The notes below the pieces were generated by a model, which saw only the letters and a list, made by a program, of their open reading frames with translations, had not been told where the DNA came from and did no database searches. DNA of 22,358 bases from a virus: positions 1 through 22,358 of the IMG/VR virus record IMGVR_UViG_3300025647_000313. One strand, written 5' to 3'. Made by a program: the position numbers and the translations under genes. Shown here piece after piece: positions 5,979-11,534 of this stretch; the stretch's first letter is position 1; every line of letters starts with the position of its first letter.

Positions 5979-6478
5979 ACAAAGTTGCAAAGTATCATAA
6001 AGATTGGGTTGAATTAGCTTCTGTGTTTGACAAAGATTTTGCAGAAGATATAGTTCAAGAAATGTACTTACTTTTGCATAAATATAATGTAAGTGAAGAA
6101 CAAATGTTTACTAACGGAAAAGTTAATAGAGGTTATATTTTTATAATAATTAGAAATATACACTTTCAATTACATAACATACGTAAGCGAATCAATAAAG
6201 TAGAACTTAATGATGAGATTTATAATTTAGAAGATGACTACGATATTCAAAAAGAGTTAGATTGGAATGATTTTAGAGATAAAGCAGAAGAAGAAGTAAA
6301 CAGTTGGGATTGGTACGAAAAGAAACTATTTACTTTATATAGAGATAATAAAACTTCTATAAGAAAATTAGCTGCTGAAACAGGTATTTCATTTGTTTCA
6401 ATATTTCATACGTTAAAAGATAGTAAAGGTAAGTTGAGAGAATTACTAAAAGAAGATTACAATAATTTAAAACTATAA
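5966..6478 (+). CDS. sigma-70-like transcription factor
   Basis: The 170-residue protein has a sigma region 2-like N-terminus (residues 20-75: FAEDIVQEMYLLLHKY and YIFIIIRNIHF, recalling the D.AEDIVQE..L and ..I.RN patterns of ECF-type factors), an acidic linker and a C-terminal helix-turn-helix (about 131-155, SIRKLAAETGISFVSIFHTL) like region 4. It may redirect host RNA polymerase to later phage promoters. The ATG at 5966 is chosen because it gives the full region 2 with only a 13-base overlap. An in-frame ATG at 5918 would overlap the membrane-protein gene by 61 bases. A DNA-binding regulator without sigma activity is the alternative. Confidence 0.7.
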   Translation: MGILNKVAKYHKDWVELASVFDKDFAEDIVQEMYLLLHKYNVSEEQMFTNGKVNRGYIFIIIRNIHFQLHNIRKRINKVELNDEIYNLEDDYDIQKELDWNDFRDKAEEEVNSWDWYEKKLFTLYRDNKTSIRKLAAETGISFVSIFHTLKDSKGKLRELLKEDYNNLKL

Positions 6479-6480
6479 TA

Positions 6481-6849
6481 ATGGCTAAAAGAAAATCAAA
6501 AGGTTTAGGTGATACAATAGAAAAGATTACCGAAGCAACAGGAATCAAATCAGTAGTTGAAGCAATATCAGAAGCAACAGGTGTAGATTGTGGTTGTGAT
6601 GAACGTAAAGACTTTTTAAACAAGTTATTTCCTTACAAGCAAGTAGAATGCTTATCTGATGTAGATAATGAATATTTAACAACTTTCTTTTCAACTACAA
6701 ATAATCAGTTAACACCAAAGCAACAAACGAGAATTACTGAAATATACTTAAATGTATTTAATGAAAAAATTCAGCCATCAAATTGTGGTTCGTGCTGGAG
6801 AGATAAAGTAAACGATTTAAAAATAGTATTTGAAGAACAAAATAAATAA
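6481..6849 (+). CDS. conserved-type cysteine-containing hypothetical protein (122 aa)
   Basis: The 122-residue protein begins with a basic segment and a near-repeated ATG(I/V) unit (KITEATGIKSVV, then AISEATGVDCGC). It then has a cluster DCGCDERKDFLNKLFPY and a late NCGSCWRD. The two CxC/CxxC-like groups could bind a metal. I have an impression of similar proteins in Flavobacteriia phages but cannot name a family. It starts two bases after the sigma-like gene stops and is followed one base later by a nuclease-like gene. Function unknown. Confidence 0.65.
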   Translation: MAKRKSKGLGDTIEKITEATGIKSVVEAISEATGVDCGCDERKDFLNKLFPYKQVECLSDVDNEYLTTFFSTTNNQLTPKQQTRITEIYLNVFNEKIQPSNCGSCWRDKVNDLKIVFEEQNK

Positions 6850-6850
6850 A

Positions 6851-7240
6851 ATGAAAAATTGGAAAGAGGCAGATTTGTTTAATTGGCTAAAAGAAAATAC
6901 TTATCCTGATTTAGTTAAATCAAAAAACCCTTTGTCAAGGTGGGATTGTTATAGCCCAAGTAAAAAGCATAGAATAGAATTAAAATGTAGAAAAAAGCAT
7001 TATGATACTATGTTACTTGAAAAGAAAAAATATGATGCTATGATTTTAGAATGTGAAAAGCATTTAGATATTCCAATTTACATTAATTCAACACCAAAAG
7101 GCATTTTCATTTGGGATTTACTACAACTAAAACCAAAGTGGGAAGTTAATTATTTGAATCCCGCTACAACACATTTTAACAACACACAACGAATAAAAAA
7201 AGAAGTTACATATTTAACATTAGAAAACAAATTAAAATGA
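6851..7240 (+). CDS. predicted PD-(D/E)XK nuclease-fold protein (129 aa)
   Basis: The 129-residue product shows a compact restriction-endonuclease-like core: Asp32 in RWDCYS, then IELKCR with Glu43 and Lys45, followed by a basic KKHYDTMLLEKKKYDAM helix. This D-(X)10-E-X-K spacing fits the PD-(D/E)XK fold, which includes Holliday-junction resolvases and phage nucleases. The exact substrate is unknown. The ATG at 6851 gives no overlap with the upstream gene. An in-frame ATG at 6830 lies inside the preceding gene and is disfavoured. The 3' end overlaps the next ATG by four bases (ATGA). Confidence 0.6.
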   Translation: MKNWKEADLFNWLKENTYPDLVKSKNPLSRWDCYSPSKKHRIELKCRKKHYDTMLLEKKKYDAMILECEKHLDIPIYINSTPKGIFIWDLLQLKPKWEVNYLNPATTHFNNTQRIKKEVTYLTLENKLK

Positions 7241-7587
7241 ATGAAACACAGTTAGAATACTTAAAATCAGTTATATTAGCACAATTACTTTTAGAAGCTA
7301 ATGAGAACTTGAGGTTAACAACGCAATACAGGCAGCAAATAAAACATAGGATTAATTCTTTAAACAAGGATTTAGAATTAATAGTATTTGAGGAATATAC
7401 AAAAATATATAAAACAGATGCAGAAATGACTACAAATATTTTAAATGCAATTGATGATTTAGTTTTAAAGTTAACATCAAGCACTTTAGATGATTTAGTT
7501 TTGATTAATGCAGTAATTGAAAAGTATAAAGAAAACAAAGAATGGTTCACGCAATATGGTGAAGCAGAATTTTTAAGATTAAAGTAA
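7237..7587 (+). CDS. helical hypothetical protein (116 aa)
   Basis: The 116-residue product is not recognised. It appears almost fully helical, with hydrophobic heptads around residues 8-30 and 55-95, no cysteines and no membrane segment. It overlaps the nuclease-like gene at its ATG (ATGA) and is followed one base after its stop by the DUF3310 gene, so it belongs to the same operon. Codon use is like its neighbours. No function can be assigned. Confidence 0.65.
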   Translation: MNETQLEYLKSVILAQLLLEANENLRLTTQYRQQIKHRINSLNKDLELIVFEEYTKIYKTDAEMTTNILNAIDDLVLKLTSSTLDDLVLINAVIEKYKENKEWFTQYGEAEFLRLK

Positions 7588-7588
7588 T

Positions 7589-7828
7589 ATGAAAGTAGAC
7601 CCAAGAGCAACACAGATGCATTACGAAAACGGAAAAGGTTACGATGTTATAGATTTTATTAAAGATTATGATTTGAATTTCAACATTGGTAACGTTGTAA
7701 AGTATTGTGCAAGATTAGGAAAGAAAGATGAAAGATTAAAAGAACTTCGTAAAGCATTAGACTATCTAAATAGGGAAATAGAATACGAAGAAAAGCAACA
7801 AATTAAATGGATTGATGATAATAGGTAA
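7589..7828 (+). CDS. DUF3310 family protein (79 aa)
   Basis: The 79-residue protein fits DUF3310: HYENGKGYDVIDFIKDY (about 11-27), NIGNVVKYCARLGKK (32-46), then an ELRKALDYLNREI helix. DUF3310 is linked to T7 gp1.7, a nucleotide kinase, but small stand-alone members are not proven to be kinases, and no P-loop is visible here. In this phage, which seems to make 5-hydroxymethyl-dCMP, a monophosphate kinase would be needed (T4 uses gp1), so the family is worth noting. It is the last gene before a terminator whose stem includes the stop codon. Confidence 0.8.
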   Translation: MKVDPRATQMHYENGKGYDVIDFIKDYDLNFNIGNVVKYCARLGKKDERLKELRKALDYLNREIEYEEKQQIKWIDDNR

Positions 7829-7849
7829 GTTAACGCTTACCTTTTTTTT
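7824..7849 (+). terminator. Rho-independent terminator
   Basis: The stem GGTAAG/CTTACC (7824-7829 with 7836-7841) and a 6-base loop are followed by eight T residues (7842-7849). The 5' arm contains the TAA stop of the DUF3310 gene. It separates the replication/modification operon from the accessory genes that follow. Confidence 0.85.
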
Positions 7850-7860
7850 GTTAAATTTTA

Positions 7861-7899
7861 GTTAAAATGTTAATAAGTAAAAAATAAATTATATATTTG
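7861..7899 (+). promoter_or_regulatory. Bacteroidota-type promoter
   Basis: GTTAAAATGT (7861-7870) is followed 31 bases later by an exact TATATTTG (7892-7899). The -33 position has TTA rather than TTG. It lies directly after a terminator and upstream of the accessory-gene stretch, so it likely starts that transcript, near 7906. Confidence 0.6.
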
Positions 7900-7923
7900 C
7901 TAAACAATTAAACAAAACAAATT

Positions 7924-8016
7924 ATGAAATTAGATTTAAAAACAAAATTAACAAATACAAACCGAACATTGGTTAATACTAAAACCGCAATAGAGCAAAA
8001 CCGATTTTATAAGTAG
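7924..8016 (+). CDS. possible leader peptide (30 aa)
   Basis: The first ATG after the promoter opens a 30-codon frame, ending at a TAG inside the inverted repeat at 8007-8021. The peptide is basic and rich in Thr and Asn. The DNA also contains the direct repeat AAAACCG (7981-7987 region and about 7997-8003) and a possible small hairpin AACCGA/TTGGTT. It could be a leader peptide, a tiny protein or a chance frame in a structured leader. Confidence 0.3.
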   Translation: MKLDLKTKLTNTNRTLVNTKTAIEQNRFYK

Positions 8017-8021
8017 CTTTT
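8007..8021 (-). repeat. cassette-edge inverted repeat, left copy A
   Basis: TTATAAGTAGCTTTT lies directly before the ATG at 8025. The same 15 bases occur at 9703-9717 before the ATG at 9720. Its reverse complement nearly matches AAAGTTACTTATAA, found after stop codons at 8409 and 9928, so the genes between are bracketed by inverted repeats. Confidence 0.6.
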
Positions 8022-8024
8022 ATT

Positions 8025-8183
8025 ATGAAACCATTAGGAAGATTAAAAAACATAAAAGGTTGTGGAGATTGGAAAAGGTCATTTTTTAAAATAGGCAATT
8101 GGTGGGAAGAAATGACAGAACCAATAAGCAATAAATCAGCAAGAAGAAAATTAAAACAACAATTAAAAAATGAAAGCTTATGA
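8025..8183 (+). CDS. small basic hypothetical protein (52 aa)
   Basis: This is a 52-residue basic protein with a tryptophan-rich centre (GDWKRSFFKIGNWWEEM) and a lysine-rich C-terminal helix. It starts four bases after the left inverted repeat, and its TGA overlaps the ATG of the next gene (ATGA at 8180-8183). No family is recognised. The coupling to the next gene and its position inside the repeat-bounded module are the support. Confidence 0.55.
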   Translation: MKPLGRLKNIKGCGDWKRSFFKIGNWWEEMTEPISNKSARRKLKQQLKNESL

Positions 8184-8410
8184 AAAGCAAATTATATCTT
8201 GAACCATTAGGAGAAAATGGTTTACCGTTACACAATATAGCAAATATTGATAATTGTATGAAATCTTATAAAAAAGTAGTAGGCATTTTTATAGATGAAG
8301 AAATACTATCCTGTTTTTTAGAATGGTGTATTTTAGAAGATAAAGATATTTACGAAGCAGAAACAAGATTACAAACTTCTATCGAGTTTATTGAAAACAA
8401 TGGTTGGTAA
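8180..8410 (+). CDS. hypothetical protein (76 aa)
   Basis: The 76-residue product is acidic in its second half (residues 48-73) and has three cysteines, with an ILSCFLEWCILEDKDIYEAE segment that is probably helical. It has no known family or membrane span. It overlaps the preceding small gene by four bases and ends right at the right-hand inverted repeat (stop TAA at 8408-8410, repeat from 8409). It may be part of a movable two-gene accessory module; its function is unknown. Confidence 0.6.
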   Translation: MKSKLYLEPLGENGLPLHNIANIDNCMKSYKKVVGIFIDEEILSCFLEWCILEDKDIYEAETRLQTSIEFIENNGW

Positions 8411-8435
8411 AGTTACTTATAACTAATGGCTAACC
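8409..8435 (+). repeat. cassette-edge repeat, right copy A
   Basis: AAAGTTACTTATAACTAATGGCTAACC starts on the last bases of the stop codon of the gene at 8180. Copy B at 9928-9954 differs at one position over these 27 bases (A for T after ACTA). The first 14 bases are an imperfect inverted match to the left element at 8007-8021. Confidence 0.65.
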
Positions 8436-8455
8436 TCTAAAAATGTATTACAATT

Positions 8456-8617
8456 ATGAAAACATTCAGAGTATTTTATTGGAGAGAAACAGGAGATGAT
8501 TGCATTGACTGTGAAATAGACTTACAAGCAAAAAGTTTTGATGAAGCGTATAAAATCTTTAGAGATATGTATGCTTTAGTTAAGATAAGAGAAATAACAG
8601 AAATAGTAGGAAGATGA
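8456..8617 (+). CDS. small hypothetical protein (53 aa)
   Basis: An uninterrupted 53-codon frame begins 20 bases after the right-hand repeat, and its TGA overlaps the ATG of the next gene (ATGA at 8614-8617). The product has an FRVFYWRE strand at the N-terminus, two cysteines (DDCIDCE) and an AYKIFRDMYALVKIRE helix, a strand-helix-strand layout. The pattern resembles small host-derived proteins with an F..A...A helix, but no family can be named. Coupling to the next gene supports it. Confidence 0.55.
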   Translation: MKTFRVFYWRETGDDCIDCEIDLQAKSFDEAYKIFRDMYALVKIREITEIVGR

Positions 8618-8820
8618 ACAAGCAAATAATAATAGAAGAAATAGATAACCTAATACAATTATCAGGTGATTTAGATAACATATACATTAAAAATAGATTG
8701 AGATATGTTAGAAAGTTATTAACTACTGATTGGAATGAGTCAGAAGATTATATGCAACAAATAAAAGAAGTATTAAATACAGAAGAAACTATGAACAACT
8801 TAGACGATTTGAAATTATGA
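8614..8820 (+). CDS. small helical hypothetical protein (68 aa)
   Basis: The 68-residue acidic product is likely all-helical. It has a leucine/isoleucine-rich N-terminal half (IIEEIDNLIQLSGDLDNI) and an acidic tail ending LDDLKL. No cysteines, membrane segments or known motifs are present. Four-base overlaps with both neighbours (ATGA at 8614 and 8817) place it firmly in an operon leading into the RecE-like nuclease. A regulatory or partner role for the nuclease is possible but unproven. Confidence 0.65.
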   Translation: MNKQIIIEEIDNLIQLSGDLDNIYIKNRLRYVRKLLTTDWNESEDYMQQIKEVLNTEETMNNLDDLKL

Positions 8821-9581
8821 TTAAAACATTTGACAACAAGATTTGGAACAAAGAAGAACTATTAGATAATATGTATGATGATAGTTTTTATTATGGTTAT
8901 TTAGGTAAAAATGCTTTGAGTAGTTCAAGCATTAAAACATTATTAAGTTCACCTAAAACTTATTATTTTACAACAAAATATGGCTCTGCTGAATCACAAG
9001 CATTACGTGATGGTAGATTATTTCATACAATGATTTTAGAACCTAATAAGTTAGATGATATTATATTTGTAGAAGCAGCAACAAAAGCAAGTAAAGAATA
9101 CAAATTAGCTAAAGAAACAGGAAAAGAAGTTTACACACAAACTGAAAAGAAAGCAGCAGAAAGATTATGTGATGCATTATTACGCAATGAAGCAGTAAAA
9201 GAATACTTAACAAAAGCAGAATTTGAAGTTCCACAGATAGCTATGATTGATGGTGTACCTATTAGAGCAAAAGCAGATATATTAAAAGGAAACACTATCA
9301 TAGATTTAAAGACTACTACTGGTATAAAAGACTTTAGATATTCAGCAGATAAATATTCTTATGATTTACAAGCGTGGTTATATAAAGAAATGTTTGGTGT
9401 AGATAATTTTGTTTTTATAGCTATTGACAAAGGAAGTTTAGACATAGCAATCTTTGAATGTAGTGATGAGTTTTATGATAAAGGTAAAGCTAAATTTGAG
9501 CAAGGTGTTTCGAACTACAAACACTTCTTTCAGACAGAAGGAGTTGATTTAGACCAATACGTTTTAAGAGGTGTATTATAA
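8817..9581 (+). CDS. PD-(D/E)XK exonuclease, RecE/exonuclease VIII-like
   Basis: The 254-residue protein fits the phage exonuclease family related to RecE/exonuclease VIII. Visible are SSSSIKTLLSSP (35-46), GRLFHTMILEP (66-76, with the family His70 and Glu75), EVPQ (137-140), IRAKADIL (149-156, Asp154), IIDLKTT (161-167, Asp163 and Lys165) and YDLQAWLY (182-189, Gln185). These give the PD-(D/E)XK metal-binding core. Such enzymes resect double-stranded ends 5' to 3' to make substrate for an annealase, here probably the ERF protein at 393-1004, although the two genes are 7.8 kb apart. The stop codon lies in a TTATAAC element that begins a hairpin-rich gap. Confidence 0.85.
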   Translation: MIKTFDNKIWNKEELLDNMYDDSFYYGYLGKNALSSSSIKTLLSSPKTYYFTTKYGSAESQALRDGRLFHTMILEPNKLDDIIFVEAATKASKEYKLAKETGKEVYTQTEKKAAERLCDALLRNEAVKEYLTKAEFEVPQIAMIDGVPIRAKADILKGNTIIDLKTTTGIKDFRYSADKYSYDLQAWLYKEMFGVDNFVFIAIDKGSLDIAIFECSDEFYDKGKAKFEQGVSNYKHFFQTEGVDLDQYVLRGVL

Positions 9582-9709
9582 CGTCCTGCAACTACACGAT
9601 GTTGCGTAAAAACATAAAAAACCCTTTCAGTTTAACACGGAATTGAAAGATACAAAACAATAATTAAATTAATCACAATATAGCAATAGCGTGTAATTGC
9701 TGTTATAAG
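9576..9709 (+). other. hairpin-rich intergenic region with inverted elements
   Basis: The gap holds three hairpins, each with an 8-base loop. They are GCAAC/GTTGC (9588-9592 with 9601-9605, loop TACACGAT), CTTTCAGTT/AATTGAAAG (9624-9632 with 9641-9649, one G-T pair, loop TAACACGG) and AGCAAT/ATTGCT (9682-9687 with 9696-9701, loop AGCGTGTA). The third is an inverted variant of the first, including an adjoining TTATAAC, with a compensated C-G to T-A change in the stem. TACACG of loop 1 is fully complementary to CGTGTA of loop 3. It could be a structured RNA, a recombination site or part of an origin. Confidence 0.5.
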
Positions 9710-9717
9710 TAGCTTTT
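9703..9717 (-). repeat. cassette-edge inverted repeat, left copy B
   Basis: TTATAAGTAGCTTTT, identical to 8007-8021, stands two bases before the ATG at 9720. Together with AAAGTTACTTATAAC at 9928-9942 it brackets the single gene 9720-9929. Confidence 0.6.
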
Positions 9718-9719
9718 TT

Positions 9720-9929
9720 ATGAAACTAATTGAAAAACAAAAAAACTTTCACGTTGAATTATGTGAGTTATTGAAAAAATATAATGCCGAAATTACATTG
9801 GAAGATTTTGGCAGAGAATATATGAGAGATGAAAAAATAGTAGTAACGTTTGGATATGATGAAAGTCTATTTGAAGAAAACGGAAGCGGAATTGTATCTG
9901 ATTTAGTTCTTGGCACATACGTTTCTTAA
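9720..9929 (+). CDS. hypothetical protein in repeat-bounded module (69 aa)
   Basis: The 69-residue acidic protein is predicted to be helix then beta strands (LCELLKKYNAEITLEDFG, KIVVTFGYDE). It resembles small phage proteins with an alpha-beta pattern, but no family can be named. The gene fits exactly between inverted repeats: the ATG is two bases after the left element and the stop overlaps the right element by two bases. This is the same arrangement as the 8025-8410 pair, while the protein sequence is unrelated to those. That suggests the repeats, and not the genes, are what is shared. Confidence 0.6.
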   Translation: MKLIEKQKNFHVELCELLKKYNAEITLEDFGREYMRDEKIVVTFGYDESLFEENGSGIVSDLVLGTYVS

Positions 9930-9958
9930 AGTTACTTATAACTATTGGCTAACCGATA
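9928..9958 (+). repeat. cassette-edge repeat, right copy B, with hairpin
   Basis: AAAGTTACTTATAACTATTGGCTAACC repeats the element at 8409-8435 with one change. Bases 9943-9958 can form TATTGG/CCGATA with loop CTAA (one T-G pair), so TTATAAC is followed by a hairpin here as at 9576-9605. The remaining 44 bases before the next gene show nothing further. Confidence 0.6.
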
Positions 9959-10002
9959 TAAAAGTATTACTTATTTATGCTTAAACCAAAAAATAAAGAT
10001 AT

Positions 10003-10239
10003 ATGTCCGTTTTAGAAATAACAAAAGATGAAGCATTTGCATTTACCTTATTAAATATATCAGAAGGTAGTAGTCACGAAGATATGCGTATTGTTTTAAA
10101 AGACTATGAAGAACGTGAGGAGTACGAAGTATGTGCTGGAATACATTTAGCAATAGAAGTATCTTCATTTATCGCTTTAACATTATTAATAAAAGAACAA
10201 GAAGAAATAAAAATAGAATTAACATTTGATGAATTATGA
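10003..10239 (+). CDS. acidic hypothetical protein (78 aa)
   Basis: The 78-residue acidic product is not recognised. It has a glutamate-rich centre (MRIVLKDYEEREEYEVCAG) and a hydrophobic helix at residues 50-64 (VSSFIALTLLIKEQEE) that is probably buried rather than membrane-spanning. The ATG is used because no earlier in-frame ATG follows the repeat element. Its stop overlaps the next ATG (ATGA at 10236-10239), so it is coupled to the DnaA-like gene. No function can be assigned. Confidence 0.6.
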   Translation: MSVLEITKDEAFAFTLLNISEGSSHEDMRIVLKDYEEREEYEVCAGIHLAIEVSSFIALTLLIKEQEEIKIELTFDEL

Positions 10240-10697
10240 ATTTTAAAGAAATAATACTAAAAGAAACAGGAATAGATATTACAAAGAAATGTAGAAAAAA
10301 AGAATACATAGAAATGAAAGCTTGTACTTCTTATGTAATGAGAAAAATGGGGTTTCAATATACTGAAATAGGTAAGTATATGAATTTAGACCACTCTACA
10401 ATTATCCACCATATTAAAATATATGATGCTATGAGGTTTTCAAGTGCAAGAGTTCAAGATATGGAAGATATATTGCTGGGCAAGTCAACAACTGCTTCTA
10501 AAGAAGTTAAGAGGTTAGAAGAAATTATTTATAACCAAAAGAAAATGATTAATAATTTACAAATGCAAATAGCAACAGTTGAAAACAACAATATCAAAAG
10601 ACTAATACCATTACTAAAGAATAAAGATATAGAGGTTAAGTTTAATGCGTTTGTAGAATTAAATGAAAAAGCTAAATTTTATCCTAAATTTAATTAA
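10236..10697 (+). CDS. protein with DnaA domain IV-like DNA-binding motif
   Basis: The 153-residue protein carries, at residues 21-62, a pattern like the DNA-binding domain IV of DnaA: ..A...YVMRKMGFQYTEIG followed by LDHSTIIHHI (51-60), which corresponds to the DnaA signature DHSTVLHA. A coiled coil follows (about 88-118), then a mixed C-terminal region. It lacks the AAA+ ATPase domain, so it is not a full DnaA. Proteins of this kind may bind DnaA-box-like sites to regulate replication or transcription. It sits 0.5 kb downstream of the hairpin-rich gap at 9576-9709. The motif is clear; the biological role is inference. Confidence 0.8.
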   Translation: MNFKEIILKETGIDITKKCRKKEYIEMKACTSYVMRKMGFQYTEIGKYMNLDHSTIIHHIKIYDAMRFSSARVQDMEDILLGKSTTASKEVKRLEEIIYNQKKMINNLQMQIATVENNNIKRLIPLLKNKDIEVKFNAFVELNEKAKFYPKFN

Positions 10698-10755
10698 CTA
10701 TATGCTTAAACAATTAAAACATCTATTTTTAATAATTTATACTTAAATACATATA

Positions 10756-10962
10756 ATGAAAAGATACACAACAAATGATATATTTTCTGATTTATTCTTT
10801 AAAGAAAATTGTACACAAATAGAATTTGGAAATAGAATAGATTTAGACAAACATTCAGTTTCAGATTGGGTTAAACATAAGAACCAAATTAGATTTAACA
10901 AGTTAGAAGAAATAGCTGAAAAATTAGGTAAAAGAGTAATAATTAAAATAGAAGATAAATGA
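10756..10962 (+). CDS. small helix-turn-helix DNA-binding protein (68 aa)
   Basis: The 68-residue basic protein has an XRE-like helix-turn-helix layout: QIEFGNRIDLDKHSVSDWVK (about 21-40) gives the two DNA-binding helices, then NKLEEIAEKLGKRVIIKI. It probably acts as a small transcriptional regulator. The 58-base AT-rich gap upstream has no exact TAnnTTTG box, though a promoter may be hidden there. Its stop overlaps the following ATG (ATGA at 10959-10962). It lies just before the packaging genes, so it could control late expression, but there is no direct evidence. Confidence 0.65.
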   Translation: MKRYTTNDIFSDLFFKENCTQIEFGNRIDLDKHSVSDWVKHKNQIRFNKLEEIAEKLGKRVIIKIEDK

Positions 10963-11183
10963 AACTAAAAGAAACACTTGAAGAAGCTGCTGAAAGAATT
11001 GTGATTGAAAGTAATATTCCCTATGATTTTAGCAATGAACTTATTAAAATGGCTAAATGGCAACAAGAAAGAATGTATAGTGAGGAGGATTTAAAAGAAG
11101 CTTTTATTGAAGGTAGTTCAAATTCAAAAGGATTAGAATTTGGAGAAGATAGATTTACTGAATGGTTTGAACAATTAAAATAG
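10959..11183 (+). CDS. hypothetical phage protein (74 aa)
   Basis: The 74-residue acidic protein has a layout often seen in phage accessory genes: an N-terminal helix, then MAKWQQERMYSEEDLKEAF (about 30-48), and a C-terminal ..FTEWFEQLK. I recall many short phage proteins with the WQQERMYSEE/WFEQFK pattern, but none with a known function. It overlaps the helix-turn-helix gene by four bases. Codon use matches the neighbours. Confidence 0.7.
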   Translation: MKLKETLEEAAERIVIESNIPYDFSNELIKMAKWQQERMYSEEDLKEAFIEGSSNSKGLEFGEDRFTEWFEQLK

Positions 11184-11190
11184 AAGATAA

Positions 11191-11373
11191 ATGAAATTAC
11201 AATTAACAAGTTACGGAAATACATACACAGTAGAAACTTCATCAAATGATTTAGATGCTAACGAGTATCTAGATATATTTAAAAGATTATTAGTACAAGC
11301 TACTTTTAACGAATCAACAGTTAATGAAGCTATAATAGAATTAGCAGATGAATTAAAAGAAATAGAAAAGTAA
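11191..11373 (+). CDS. small hypothetical protein (60 aa)
   Basis: The 60-residue acidic product has a short N-terminal beta pair (LQLTSYGNTYTVET) followed by two helices (NEYLDIFKRLLVQATF and VNEAIIELADELKEIEK). The pattern strand-strand-helix-helix, with an N-terminal residue run ending at a D.Y.F-type helix, looks like a small compact domain. No family is named. It begins seven bases after the previous gene and is followed two bases later by another tiny frame, consistent with one operon. Confidence 0.6.
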   Translation: MKLQLTSYGNTYTVETSSNDLDANEYLDIFKRLLVQATFNESTVNEAIIELADELKEIEK

Positions 11374-11375
11374 TA

Positions 11376-11495
11376 ATGAAATCAAAACAAACACCATTGC
11401 AAAGAATAAAAAGAATTATGAACTTCTATTATAACAGAGGAATAAATAAAGAAAATGTAAATGAATTATATAAAAAGATATTTAACAATAAGTAA
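11376..11495 (+). CDS. very small basic protein (39 aa)
   Basis: A 39-codon frame begins two bases after the preceding stop. The product is strongly basic, with RIKRIMNFYYNRGINKENV near the middle, a pattern like one half of a small nucleic-acid-binding helix bundle. It is too short to assign. It could be a chance frame; the tight spacing is the only support. The 39 bases that follow, before the terminase small subunit, are AT-rich with no clear promoter box. Confidence 0.4.
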   Translation: MKSKQTPLQRIKRIMNFYYNRGINKENVNELYKKIFNNK

Positions 11496-11534
11496 TATCT
11501 ATTATTTTTAAATTGATAATAAAGTTTTTCAATT

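Noticed and set aside
8007-9958. Integron attC sites
   Set aside because: No integrase is visible, and the repeats are short and do not show the full attC layout (R and L boxes with extrahelical bases). They are reported only as cassette-like.
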